In this document: positions 1 to 7,803 of the stretch, piece by piece | How positions within the stretch are numbered: position 1 is the stretch's first letter | Layout of the letters: each line of letters begins with the position of its first letter | DNA from: Deltaproteobacteria bacterium | GTDB taxonomy: Bacteria > Desulfobacterota > DSM-4660 > Desulfatiglandales > Desulfatiglandaceae | Reading direction: 5' to 3' | Assembly (NCBI GenBank): GCA_021163815.1 | Contig: JAGGTJ010000134.1 | Span: 1 to 32,046, forward strand | Length of the DNA: 32,046 nucleotides | The notes under the pieces: model-generated | Seen by the model: only the letters and a program-made list of their open reading frames with translations | The model's database searches: none | What the model was told of the DNA's origin: nothing | Position numbers and translations under genes: made by a program

Positions 1-1
1 A

Positions 2-2380
2 ATTTCTTACGTCGGCAATCTGGCACATACTCCCCCCGATGATGTCCTTCTGGTGGAGAGCGACGAAGATTATGTGCGGGTCTGCCGTGCGCTGTCACAC
101 CGTTTGAAACTCGATACGGCTGCGAAAGTGTGGGTGCGTTCAAAGAACCACTTTGCCTGGCTGCGGGATTTCACCGAACAGATTGGCTGTTCGTCCAGGT
201 TCGAGGAAAAAACAGCCCGTCTGGTGCTGACCGAGCAGTGGAATGTACAGGTGCCGAACTGGCTGACCGATACCGATGTTCTCGATCATGACCTTTTGGA
301 AATACATGTTGATTCTCAGAAACAGACCGATTTTGAAAGCCGTTTGCTCACACATCTCCTGGGAGTCGCCTTTCAGCCGGACATGCTGGGTAGCGCCCAT
401 CTTGTCGATGTGATCAAGGCGCTCGTCAGTGATGAAGCAAAGGCAGCATTCAAGAAATATCCGGTGCTACACCGCTGTCTCGAGACTAAATGCGAGCAAT
501 GGGCAGAGAGGAGCAACGAGACATGGATAAAGAATATCTGCAGACGGCTTCCTGAATATTCGAATGAGGTCTGGCAGTGGCTCAGCTTGTGGGCCGGCCT
601 GCACGGCTACCCCGAGAAGCTGCTGGAATACGTGCTGGCCCCGGAACAGGTTCTGCTTGTACGGAAGGTTCCCCCGGACGCGCTACACGATTTGCCTCTG
701 GAGTCTACGGCCAAGGAACAGATGCTGACCCAGATTGAACTCTTTTTTGCAGACATTGGGAAAAAAGTAAAATCGAGTGAAGATTTTCAGAAAGTTGTGC
801 AAGCGACTTCAGGAAGGCTCCTGAAAGAGTATCATCTCATTTCGAGCATTCTCAGGAGTAATCGATTTCAACCAACTGAAGAGGATGTTCAAGAGGTGCG
901 GACAAAATTCAGATATTGTCCGGGGGTGAGCGAAAACCAACTGAACGCCCTTCGCTACTGCGTTAAACCCGACCGCCCAACCCTGCTCGGGCCGGAAGAA
1001 GAATGGAGCAGCGTTGAATGGATTCGATGGACAGCTGAGGAATACGTGCCTTACCGCATGTGGCAGGTGCACAACGATTATTATGATGAAGACCTGGAGC
1101 AGACGGTAGCACGCTTCACGGAGTGGTATATCAGTGAATATGCAACGATCCACAAAGATCCAGACCTCAGCCTGACTCACTGCTTGAGGCCCCTTTCGTC
1201 GAACCGTTCAGAAAATGAGTTTTCGATAGTACTCCTTGTTGATTGCCTTCCCTTGGCTTTTATGGACCTCCTGGACGATGCCCTTCGTAACGTGGGCTTC
1301 AGTCGCCATGATTTGCACTACCGTTTCGCTGCGCTACCGACCATTACTGAATACAACAAAGCCGCACTCCTGAGCGGAGAGTGGCAAGAGAGCGCCGGGA
1401 ACTACGAGGCCATTCTCAAGACTCGCGCTATCACCGAGTGGGGCAGCAAACAGGTCGTATATCTAAGCAACCTGAAATCGATGTCGGAAATGGCGGCCCC
1501 TCAAGAGGCGACTATTGCCGTTCTCAACTTCGTGGACGGAGATGAGTTGCTGCACTCGGACGTGGAATCCAAGAACACCACGTATGAGGATGAGTTGCAC
1601 CGCCTTTTTGCCCGCATTGCTGAATCGGTAAGCAGGTTGTCACAAGAGTGGGCCGGGCCAAGGGAACAGTTAAGCGTTTATGTGGTAACCGATCATGGTG
1701 CCTGTCGCATTCTCGAAAAAGAAAAACGATCCTTTGATTCTACAGTCGTCAACAAGCTGTTTGCCAACGAAAAACACCGGTTTTCGGCCGTAGCCGAAGA
1801 TCAGATAGACGAGATACCTGAAAACTTGTGGGTGCTGGGGCATCGATTTAAGCGGCCGTTTGTTTCAGAGAACACGACCTACTTCTTGCCCAAGGGGCAT
1901 AATACCGTTCGCCAGGCAGGCAGGGTGAAAGGCTATATGCACGGCGGTGTTACCCCTGAAGAGGTTATTGTCCCGGCAGCACAGTACAAATTGGTGAAGG
2001 CGACTTGGAAAAAGCCAGCAGCGCGCTTCCTGAACCTGGACCTGACAAGAGAAACCGGCAGAGCCAAGTTCTATATTCAACGAGTCGTAACGCTGGAGGT
2101 CGAGATACAGAACCCGAACTCCTCTGACATACGTATTCTCCGAGCAAGTATCATGTCGCCTGAAACAGACCTCAAGAGCTGTGAAACCGTGGTAATACCG
2201 GCAGGGAGCGTGAACACCCTTCGAATGAACTGCTATTTCAAAAAGGCTGCCTTGGGGGAAAGAAGTCTGGAGATAGAGATCGCATATGAGATTGCCGGCG
2301 ATCAGCACACGCTCCCCATAACGCTTGAAAGTGAGTTCAGATCAGCCATGGCGAGCGGATTCAGCCTGAGGGACCTTTAA
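2..2380 (+). CDS. pglZ: PglZ-family BREX phosphatase-like protein, 5' end cut by window edge
   Basis: PglZ proteins are alkaline-phosphatase-superfamily members essential to BREX phage defence. The reading frame is open from base 2, before the first possible start (GTG at 53), so the N-terminus lies outside the window; 792 residues are visible. Counting from the GTG at 53, the core shows an LLVDCLP strand with a likely metal-binding Asp at 397, VVTDHG with Asp547-His548, and GYMHGGVTPEE with His630 and Glu635-Glu636, the usual order for PglZ. The last ~120 residues are beta-rich and Ig-like, with no recognised family. The N-terminal half is mostly helical with no clear motif. The neighbour 382 bp downstream on the same strand is a BrxL homologue. 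A pglZ-brxL gene order occurs in BREX types 1 and 4; the missing left-hand genes would decide the type. The family call is firm, the subtype is inference. Confidence 0.82.
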   Translation: MSYVGNLAHTPPDDVLLVESDEDYVRVCRALSHRLKLDTAAKVWVRSKNHFAWLRDFTEQIGCSSRFEEKTARLVLTEQWNVQVPNWLTDTDVLDHDLLEIHVDSQKQTDFESRLLTHLLGVAFQPDMLGSAHLVDVIKALVSDEAKAAFKKYPVLHRCLETKCEQWAERSNETWIKNICRRLPEYSNEVWQWLSLWAGLHGYPEKLLEYVLAPEQVLLVRKVPPDALHDLPLESTAKEQMLTQIELFFADIGKKVKSSEDFQKVVQATSGRLLKEYHLISSILRSNRFQPTEEDVQEVRTKFRYCPGVSENQLNALRYCVKPDRPTLLGPEEEWSSVEWIRWTAEEYVPYRMWQVHNDYYDEDLEQTVARFTEWYISEYATIHKDPDLSLTHCLRPLSSNRSENEFSIVLLVDCLPLAFMDLLDDALRNVGFSRHDLHYRFAALPTITEYNKAALLSGEWQESAGNYEAILKTRAITEWGSKQVVYLSNLKSMSEMAAPQEATIAVLNFVDGDELLHSDVESKNTTYEDELHRLFARIAESVSRLSQEWAGPREQLSVYVVTDHGACRILEKEKRSFDSTVVNKLFANEKHRFSAVAEDQIDEIPENLWVLGHRFKRPFVSENTTYFLPKGHNTVRQAGRVKGYMHGGVTPEEVIVPAAQYKLVKATWKKPAARFLNLDLTRETGRAKFYIQRVVTLEVEIQNPNSSDIRILRASIMSPETDLKSCETVVIPAGSVNTLRMNCYFKKAALGERSLEIEIAYEIAGDQHTLPITLESEFRSAMASGFSLRDL

Positions 2381-2425
2381 AACAATTATGAATTATGAAT
2401 GCGAAATTATGAATAGAAGCATTGG

Positions 2426-2630
2426 CATCCTTCATAGCAAGCCAAAAGTAGTTTACACTTTTAGGGATAATACACCTCAAAAAATATGACTTGTGCAATT
2501 AGCTATTAGCCGTTAGGTTTTAGCTTAATATCCCGTTTTTATAGAAGTTTTTACCTAATAGCTAACGGCTAATAGCTAATTGCTGGCATCCGTCTATGTT
2601 GAAAAAGTATAAACTACAGAATGAAGGATG
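2426..2630. repeat. Nested inverted-repeat element (MITE-like)
   Basis: The outer arms are imperfect. CATCCTTCAT at 2426-2435 pairs with ATGAAGGATG at 2621-2630, and GTAGTTTACACTTTT near 2448-2462 pairs with AAAAGTATAAACTAC near 2603-2617. Inside them is a perfect 22-bp inverted repeat, 2495-2516 against 2562-2583, containing AGCTATTAGCCGTTAG and separated by 45 nt. The whole could fold as one long hairpin. It has no coding capacity, which fits a non-autonomous transposable or palindromic intergenic repeat. No target duplication was confirmed. Confidence 0.65.
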
Positions 2631-2691
2631 TCGAAACATTGAATTCTTGGACAATTAGTCAGTGATTGAACCAGGGTAACTTCTAACAAAT

Positions 2692-2746
2692 AAAGGAGGA
2701 ATTCAGGATGAAACAGATGGATATTATTCATCATTCATCATTCTGA
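2692..2746 (+). promoter_or_regulatory. Strong Shine-Dalgarno and 12-codon leader frame before brxL
   Basis: AAAGGAGGA (2692-2700) sits 7 nt before an ATG at 2708 that opens a frame reading MKQMDIIHHSSF and stops at 2744-2746. This is 16 nt before the brxL ATG at 2763 and in a different frame. The second half of the leader is made of ATTCATCATTC-type repeat sequence. It may be the original brxL initiation region disrupted by a repeat, or a coupled leader peptide. The sequence does not settle which. Confidence 0.4.
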
Positions 2747-2762
2747 ATTCATAATTCAAAAC

Positions 2763-4748
2763 ATGATGTCATTTGAACGCAAAGCGAAAGATTACTATGG
2801 CGAGGTCGTCATCAACAAAGGTCTCATGAGAAAGGCCGGATTTGGTGCCCGTGCGATTCCGGTCTATGTCGGTGAATGGATCATCAGCCAGTTCATGGAC
2901 GGAGACGAGCTGACCCCGGACGGTAGAAACGAGATTGTCAACACGGTCTCAAAGTATCTTCCGCAAAAAGCGGACAAGAACACGATCCTGAATCGCCTGA
3001 TGGAGCAAGAAGAGGTTCGTATTCTGGATGATTTTCGCGTCAACGTAAACCTGGAACGGCACACTCACGATCTCAGCATTCCGCTGTTGGATGTCAGTAA
3101 CGGGATGGTGCAAAAGGATATTATCGACAATAATCCTATGCTCCTGAAAACGGGTATGTGGGGGCTGGGTACATTGCGGTATGTCCCCCCCGATGGCGAG
3201 GACGTGAAGAAAGGCCAAATATGGATGGTCGATTTCAAGGCGTTTCAGACACCTGGGGTCGATTTAGACTACTTCAGGGAGTCACGTAAACATTTCAATA
3301 TCGACGAGTGGATCGACCTCTTGGTTTCGAGCTGTCAGTTCAATCCCGATGTCCATCGTTTATCACAAAAGCTCCTGTTGCTCAGCAGGATCATTCCCTT
3401 GGTTGAACCGAGGGTCAATCTCACGGAGTTGGCGCCGAAAGGAACCGGAAAGTCTTTTGTGTTCGACAACATAAGTCGGTATGCCGCGGTGATACCGGGT
3501 GGAAAGCTGTCGGCTCCTGCCCTGTTTTTCAATAGCAACACAAAGCAAATCGGCCTGATTCCACGATACGACGTTGTCGTGGTCGATGAAATCCAAAAGA
3601 TTCATACCGATGCATCCGGAGAGGCCATGGCGGCTCTCAAGATGTATCTTGAAAGCGGCAGATACCGCAGAGCAACAGGGGATATGGGAACGTCAGAGTC
3701 AGGATTTGTCATGCTCGGCAATATCACGCTGGGCATTAACAGATTGCCACTGTACGAAAGTGACGGGATATTCAGGGAGCTGCCGGCTGCCCTACAGGAA
3801 TCTGCGTTTATAGATCGAATCCACGGGTTGATCGAAGGATGGTTTATGCCGCGTGTATCCCGGAACACCCCATCAAAATCACTTGGATTCAAGGGGGATT
3901 TCTTTAGCGAAATACTTCATGAACTGCGTGTTGACCTGAGATATGCAGATTATGTCTCTCAGAGCTTACACCTCCCGCAATGTGAGGATATGCGGGACAA
4001 TAAGGCCATTTCTCGGCTGGCGGAAGGCTTTCTGAAACTGCTGTTTCCTGATCTCGAATTAAGCGAGGAAGAGTTCATTACCTACTGTGTAAATCCCGCA
4101 GTTCGCATGCGTCAGCAGATTCGAGATGAACTCTCGAAGATCGACCAGGAATTCAAGTGGGTCACAATAAAAAGTCAGATTCCGGATGAGTTTCAGTTGT
4201 CCCATCCCGATGAACGGCCAAACCCGGAGGAAGAAGCGAAAAAAGTCGATCCTCTGGCACCAGATCGTATTCCTGAAGAAAAAACCCTGGACCTTGTCGA
4301 GGGGCAGAAGGGAATCTCGTTTGAAAAGCTCTTCCTTCCCTATGTCAAGGGAGCCAAATCGATCAAGATTTGTGACCCGTACATTCGGCTGCAATATCAA
4401 ATATACAACCTGATGAGTTTCTGCGAGATTCTGGATCCGTCGGAAGGAACGCTGAAGGTCGATCTCGTCACGGCATGTGACACTTACCAGGAAACCGAAC
4501 TGAGAGGGAAGCTTGAGGAACTGAAAAAGGGGTTGAGCCCTGATCACATCGAGTTCAACTATGTTTTCGATAACAATCTTCATGACCGATGGATAGAAAC
4601 GGACACGGGGTGGAGAATTATCTTGGGCCGTGGACTCGACATATTCCAAAAACCTGAGGATAAGTTTACCTTGGGATTCCTGGATCAGACGAAACGGAAA
4701 TGTAAGGCAACAACAATTACCTACATTCGAGTGAAAGTAGCCTCTTGA
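2763..4748 (+). CDS. brxL: BrxL-type BREX AAA+ protein with C-terminal MIT_C/PLD-like domain
   Basis: BrxL is the AAA+ ATPase effector of BREX types 1 and 4; characterised relatives form DNA-binding multimers. In these 661 residues the N-terminal region (about 10-110) matches the BrxL N domain (NKGLMRKAGFGARAIPVYV). Walker A is APKGTGKS at 224-231 and Walker B is VVVVDEIQK with Asp275-Glu276. Residues ~445-510 form a charged linker. From residue 517 to the end the protein reads as an MIT_C domain: GISFEKLFLPYVKGA, DPYIRLQYQIYNLM, LHDRW (His607-Asp608-Arg609), GRGLDIFQKPEDKFTLG. I recognise no Lon Ser-Lys protease domain, although many BrxL proteins end in a Lon-like domain. The start could be ATG 2763 or 2766; neither has a good ribosome-binding site. 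It lies downstream of pglZ, probably in the same operon. BrxL family call strong, MIT_C call strong from motifs, functional meaning unknown. Confidence 0.85.
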   Translation: MMSFERKAKDYYGEVVINKGLMRKAGFGARAIPVYVGEWIISQFMDGDELTPDGRNEIVNTVSKYLPQKADKNTILNRLMEQEEVRILDDFRVNVNLERHTHDLSIPLLDVSNGMVQKDIIDNNPMLLKTGMWGLGTLRYVPPDGEDVKKGQIWMVDFKAFQTPGVDLDYFRESRKHFNIDEWIDLLVSSCQFNPDVHRLSQKLLLLSRIIPLVEPRVNLTELAPKGTGKSFVFDNISRYAAVIPGGKLSAPALFFNSNTKQIGLIPRYDVVVVDEIQKIHTDASGEAMAALKMYLESGRYRRATGDMGTSESGFVMLGNITLGINRLPLYESDGIFRELPAALQESAFIDRIHGLIEGWFMPRVSRNTPSKSLGFKGDFFSEILHELRVDLRYADYVSQSLHLPQCEDMRDNKAISRLAEGFLKLLFPDLELSEEEFITYCVNPAVRMRQQIRDELSKIDQEFKWVTIKSQIPDEFQLSHPDERPNPEEEAKKVDPLAPDRIPEEKTLDLVEGQKGISFEKLFLPYVKGAKSIKICDPYIRLQYQIYNLMSFCEILDPSEGTLKVDLVTACDTYQETELRGKLEELKKGLSPDHIEFNYVFDNNLHDRWIETDTGWRIILGRGLDIFQKPEDKFTLGFLDQTKRKCKATTITYIRVKVAS

Positions 4749-4824
4749 TGAATTGTTGTCGTGAACAGCAAATAGAAGGACGGAGAGGGACTCGATAGAG
4801 GACCTAAAAGGAGATGGTGTAATT

Positions 4825-4887
4825 ATGCCACAGTCAAAGCTGATGCCCCAGCACATTGATCCGTCCTTACTGCAAATCAAGCCTTAA
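4825..4887 (+). CDS. Short 20-codon reading frame, possible truncated gene start
   Basis: AAAAGGAGATGG ends a few bases before an ATG at 4825 that opens MPQSKLMPQHIDPSLLQIKP, then TAA. It lies 76 bp after brxL on the same strand. The good ribosome-binding sequence is the only reason to list it. It could be the intact N-terminus of a deleted BREX-island gene, since the island decays just downstream, or a chance frame. I recognise no family. Confidence 0.25.
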   Translation: MPQSKLMPQHIDPSLLQIKP

Positions 4888-4977
4888 GGACATATATACA
4901 TCAGCTCAATCGCTTTTGGAAGGTGGGGATTATTAACCACTTACCCTTTATCTCTTCGCTTCTCAGCCTTGATTTAC

Positions 4978-5416
4978 TCATGCTTCCACCCTCTCTTTCA
5001 GTTCATTCGAACATAGAAAAGAGCGAAAATCCTTTACCAATGGCCTTACAAAAACCATCTTGAGGGCGGTGGAATATCTCTTCCCCTTATGAAACAGATT
5101 TTTCCCCGTCGTCATACCTAAGCATTTCCAGTTTAAAGCCTTATAACAACGCCCGCGATATCTCTTCGGATCAACAAACGTTTCCATCAAAACCGGCCGG
5201 TAACCCCATCGCAGATGCCAATCTTCACATATACGTTGCTGAACCTGTCCCAGTACATGACTCGCGAGATTCTTCACATGAACCCATCTCAAAATAAAAA
5301 AGCTTGGTATTTATGACCTATCCAAAATTCCTCAACCACTGGTTGTCTCTCTATCCAATCCATTTATTTCGTACGCCAAGGGCCTTGGCCTCCCCGGCAA
5401 ACAGCAGCAGTAATCT
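4978..5416 (-). pseudogene. DruA/DUF4338-family remnant
   Basis: The - strand frame from about 5310 down to 4978 translates to a clear C-terminal half of a DUF4338 (DruA) protein: FFILRWVHVKNLASHVL, then GYRPVLMETFVDPKRYRG, CYKALNWKCLG and VFVRPL. Upstream, in another frame, 5416-5314 continues the same family (LLLLFAGEAKAL, then RNKWIG followed by TAG where the family has Trp, and a second TAG), so there are in-frame stops and a frameshift. The 5' half is not recognisable. DUF4338 proteins occur as DruA of the Druantia defence system and beside transposases. This one is dead, and it marks the decayed edge of the defence island. Confidence 0.75.
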
Positions 5417-5572
5417 TTACCGATGGAACTCGGAATCAATTTTCCCGGATGTTTCCATTAAGTGTATAGTCTATATCAGTCGGAGCTGAGAGTTTGCCCC
5501 GAAACAGTTTTTAACCCATGGCGCATTGAGCCATGATGCAAATAGAGTTTCATGAACGAAACGGATAGAATC
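5417..5572. other. Spacer at island/core boundary
   Basis: No gene, tRNA or integrase attachment site recognised. It separates the DUF4338 remnant from the 3' end of cbiC and may contain more degraded 5' sequence of that remnant. Confidence 0.4.
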
Positions 5573-6217
5573 TCACCCCTCCCTGAGGGCGATGACCGCA
5601 AGTTGATTTACCACGGCAGCGGCCAGGGCAGAACCGCCTTTCCGACCCTTAATGGTAATATATGGAACATCTTCCTGCATCATCAGGGCATCCTTTGATT
5701 CAGCCGCATTTACAAAACCCACAGGCATACCAACAATTAACGAAGGATAACATCTTTTTTCCTTTACATAATCAAGAAGTCTCATAAGGGCAGTCGGCGC
5801 ATTGCCCACCACATATATCCCCCCGTCAAGATGCGGACAGGCCAGATCAACTGCTGCATGGGCCCTTGTAATTCCCTGATCCGACGCAATCTGTCTTACC
5901 CTTTCATCTTTCATAAAACATTCAACACGGCACCCAAGCCTATCCATGCGGCCCGAGGTTATCCCTGCCCTGGCCATATTTGTATCAGTGACAACGATAC
6001 AGCCGTCAAGAAGCGCCTTTATCCCGGCATCAACCGCTGAAGGATGAAATTTTACAAGGGAAAGCATCTCAAAATCGGCAGAGGTATGGATCATCCTGCG
6101 GACAATCTCCCACTGGGCACCCTCAAAAGGCCTTGGTTCAGGCACTTCAGAATCTATAATTTCAAAAGAACGTTCTTCTATTTCATACGGTTTTATGGTA
6201 AGCATATCATCTTTCAT
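5573..6217 (-). CDS. cbiC: Cobalt-precorrin-8 methylmutase
   Basis: CbiC/CobH moves a methyl group from C-11 to C-12 of the corrin ring, giving cobyrinate or hydrogenobyrinate. The 214 residues are the normal family length. RRMIHTSADFE holds the conserved catalytic-type His, and DTNMARAGI, GNAPTAL and VGMPVGFVNAAESK are family hallmarks. The start ATG at 6217 follows GGGAGA and overlaps the cbiA stop as ATGA, so translation is probably coupled. It is the last gene of the ABC ATPase-permease-cbiP-cbiA-cbiC set. CbiC rather than CobH is chosen because of the cbiA/cbiP company; the sequence alone does not separate anaerobic from aerobic pathways. Confidence 0.93.
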   Translation of the reverse strand: MKDDMLTIKPYEIEERSFEIIDSEVPEPRPFEGAQWEIVRRMIHTSADFEMLSLVKFHPSAVDAGIKALLDGCIVVTDTNMARAGITSGRMDRLGCRVECFMKDERVRQIASDQGITRAHAAVDLACPHLDGGIYVVGNAPTALMRLLDYVKEKRCYPSLIVGMPVGFVNAAESKDALMMQEDVPYITIKGRKGGSALAAAVVNQLAVIALREG

Positions 6218-7710
6218 GGTTTCTCCCTGCAGAAATCTACAAAATTTTCAGCAACACCGGGGTTGGATCCCCAATGGAGATGTATATAAGAGGCAAGCAC
6301 CCTGTCTTTCACAAGGCCCTCAGTTGCATGGCCTTTTCCCCTGCGATTCCTGACTTCGTATATTGACATAACATCACGGCCTTCAGTATCCGCCCTGGAA
6401 TAGTGAAACTCATGCCCCCTGACCACAGTCCCGGAAGGGCCAAGCACAGACCTCCTTTTTGTAACAATCTCTCTGTAACCAAGTGCCCTGAATCTATGTT
6501 CCATGTAACAGGACAAGGGAAATATCCCTGCCATTTTAAAGGATTTCCCCTCAATGTCTGTCATCTTTTCCATCAGGCACATAAATCCGCCACATTCTGC
6601 ATAGATAACGCCGCCATCAGATGCAAATCCTCTTATGTCACTTAAAAGAGATGAATTCTGCGACAGCCTCTTGCAGTACAGCTCAGGATAACCACCCCCC
6701 AAGATCAGTCCCTGAATATCCCCTGGCAGGTATCTGTCTCTCAAAGGGGAAAAGAAAATAAGATCTGCCCCTGCATCAACGAGCAGTCTCAGATTTTCCC
6801 CATAATAAAAACAAAACGCCTCATCCCTTGCAACAGCTATCCTCACGAATCTGTCATGTACACGGGCTTTAACGCCCCTGTCGTTCAATTTTATATCGGT
6901 CGGATTCAGACAGCCACCCTGCATTTTGGAGTTTATGGGTGCCGGTTCTTCTGACACCTTACGCTGAAACCGTTCTTCTGGCCTTAAACAGACATTTTTC
7001 CTGCCTGAATCACATGACCTGCATCCTTTTGCAATCTCAAGAATATTATCGAGATCCAGCCCTTCCTCTATCCAGTCAGCAAGCCGTTCCCTCCGGACTG
7101 GATCCATGCCCATATCATCTGCCGTAACAAGACCGAGGTGTCTCGAAGGTATCTCTATACCCTCTGCCCTCGAAAGTGCACCAACTACAGGCATATCAAA
7201 ACTGGAACTCATTGCATCTTCAATAATCTCCCGGTGTGCAGGACTTCCGATTCTGTTCAGGATAACACCACATATATTCAGGTCAGGATCAAAAGATTTA
7301 AATCCAAGCACAACAGCGGCCACAGATCTTGCCATAGACCTCGCATCTACCACGAGAAAGACCGGCAGACCAAGCCACTTGGCCATCTGTGCGGTTGAAC
7401 CGGAATCATCTTTACCGGAAAAACCGTCAAACAAACCCATGACTCCTTCAATCAGGGCAACGTCTGCGCCGGTTGTGCAACGTATGAACATATCAAGATT
7501 ATATTGGCTGTCCATCATCCAGCCATCCAGGTTATGGGATTCCCTTCCCGTAACGAGCCTGTGATGTCCCGGATCAATAAAATCAGGCCCTACCTTGAAA
7601 GGCTGAACAGCAAGCCCTCTTCTGACAAGGGCAGCCATAATACCGAGGGATACAGAGGTCTTTCCGCAGCCGCTGTGGGTCCCCGCTATTACAAAAGCAG
7701 GCAATGTCAT
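6214..7710 (-). CDS. cbiA: Cobyrinate a,c-diamide synthase
   Basis: CbiA amidates the a and c side chains of cobyrinate using ATP and glutamine. The 498 residues contain a dethiobiotin-synthetase-like N domain with P-loop GTHSGCGKTS near residue 10, and a class-I glutamine amidotransferase C domain with the nucleophile in YAECGGFM (Cys373) and a closing SYIHLHWGSNP. A Cys-rich link (GCRSCDSGRKNVC, near residues 230-243) separates the halves; its role is unknown. The stop overlaps the cbiC start by 4 nt. The gap to cbiP upstream is 93 bp and contains the end of a dispersed repeat. Confidence 0.94.
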   Translation of the reverse strand: MTLPAFVIAGTHSGCGKTSVSLGIMAALVRRGLAVQPFKVGPDFIDPGHHRLVTGRESHNLDGWMMDSQYNLDMFIRCTTGADVALIEGVMGLFDGFSGKDDSGSTAQMAKWLGLPVFLVVDARSMARSVAAVVLGFKSFDPDLNICGVILNRIGSPAHREIIEDAMSSSFDMPVVGALSRAEGIEIPSRHLGLVTADDMGMDPVRRERLADWIEEGLDLDNILEIAKGCRSCDSGRKNVCLRPEERFQRKVSEEPAPINSKMQGGCLNPTDIKLNDRGVKARVHDRFVRIAVARDEAFCFYYGENLRLLVDAGADLIFFSPLRDRYLPGDIQGLILGGGYPELYCKRLSQNSSLLSDIRGFASDGGVIYAECGGFMCLMEKMTDIEGKSFKMAGIFPLSCYMEHRFRALGYREIVTKRRSVLGPSGTVVRGHEFHYSRADTEGRDVMSIYEVRNRRGKGHATEGLVKDRVLASYIHLHWGSNPGVAENFVDFCREKP

Positions 7711-7740
7711 GTTTCATTTCCCAAAATCTTCAATAATTCC

Positions 7741-7771
7741 TTTTTGAAAATAGTTTATGCAGGATTCAGGT
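7741..7771. repeat. Solo end of dispersed repeat family 1
   Basis: The sequence GAAAATAGTTTATGCAGG followed by ATTCAGGT matches the terminal inverted repeat of the elements at 11605-11856 and 12879-13056. Here it stands alone between cbiP and cbiA, and no partner end was seen. Confidence 0.6.
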
Positions 7772-7803
7772 TCAATAATAATGACGTGCTAACAGACAAA
7801 AGG

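Larger units (their letters stand above)
2381..2762. other. pglZ-brxL spacer with repeats
   Basis: This spacer carries no gene beyond a 12-codon leader. It opens with AT-rich repeats of the AATTATGAAT type (2384-2412) and closes with their inverse (about 2727-2758). Between them lies a large palindromic element (2426-2630). A strong ribosome-binding sequence, AAAGGAGGA, at 2692-2700 precedes the leader reading frame at 2708-2746 rather than brxL itself. Confidence 0.7.

Noticed and set aside
2763-4748. Lon-type serine protease domain in BrxL
   Set aside because: Expected from the family name, but the C-terminus reads as MIT_C and no Ser-Lys protease signature was seen.
4059-4880. 273-codon open frame on the - strand across brxL
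   Set aside because: It lies antisense to a well-supported gene and resembles no protein family; it is a shadow frame.
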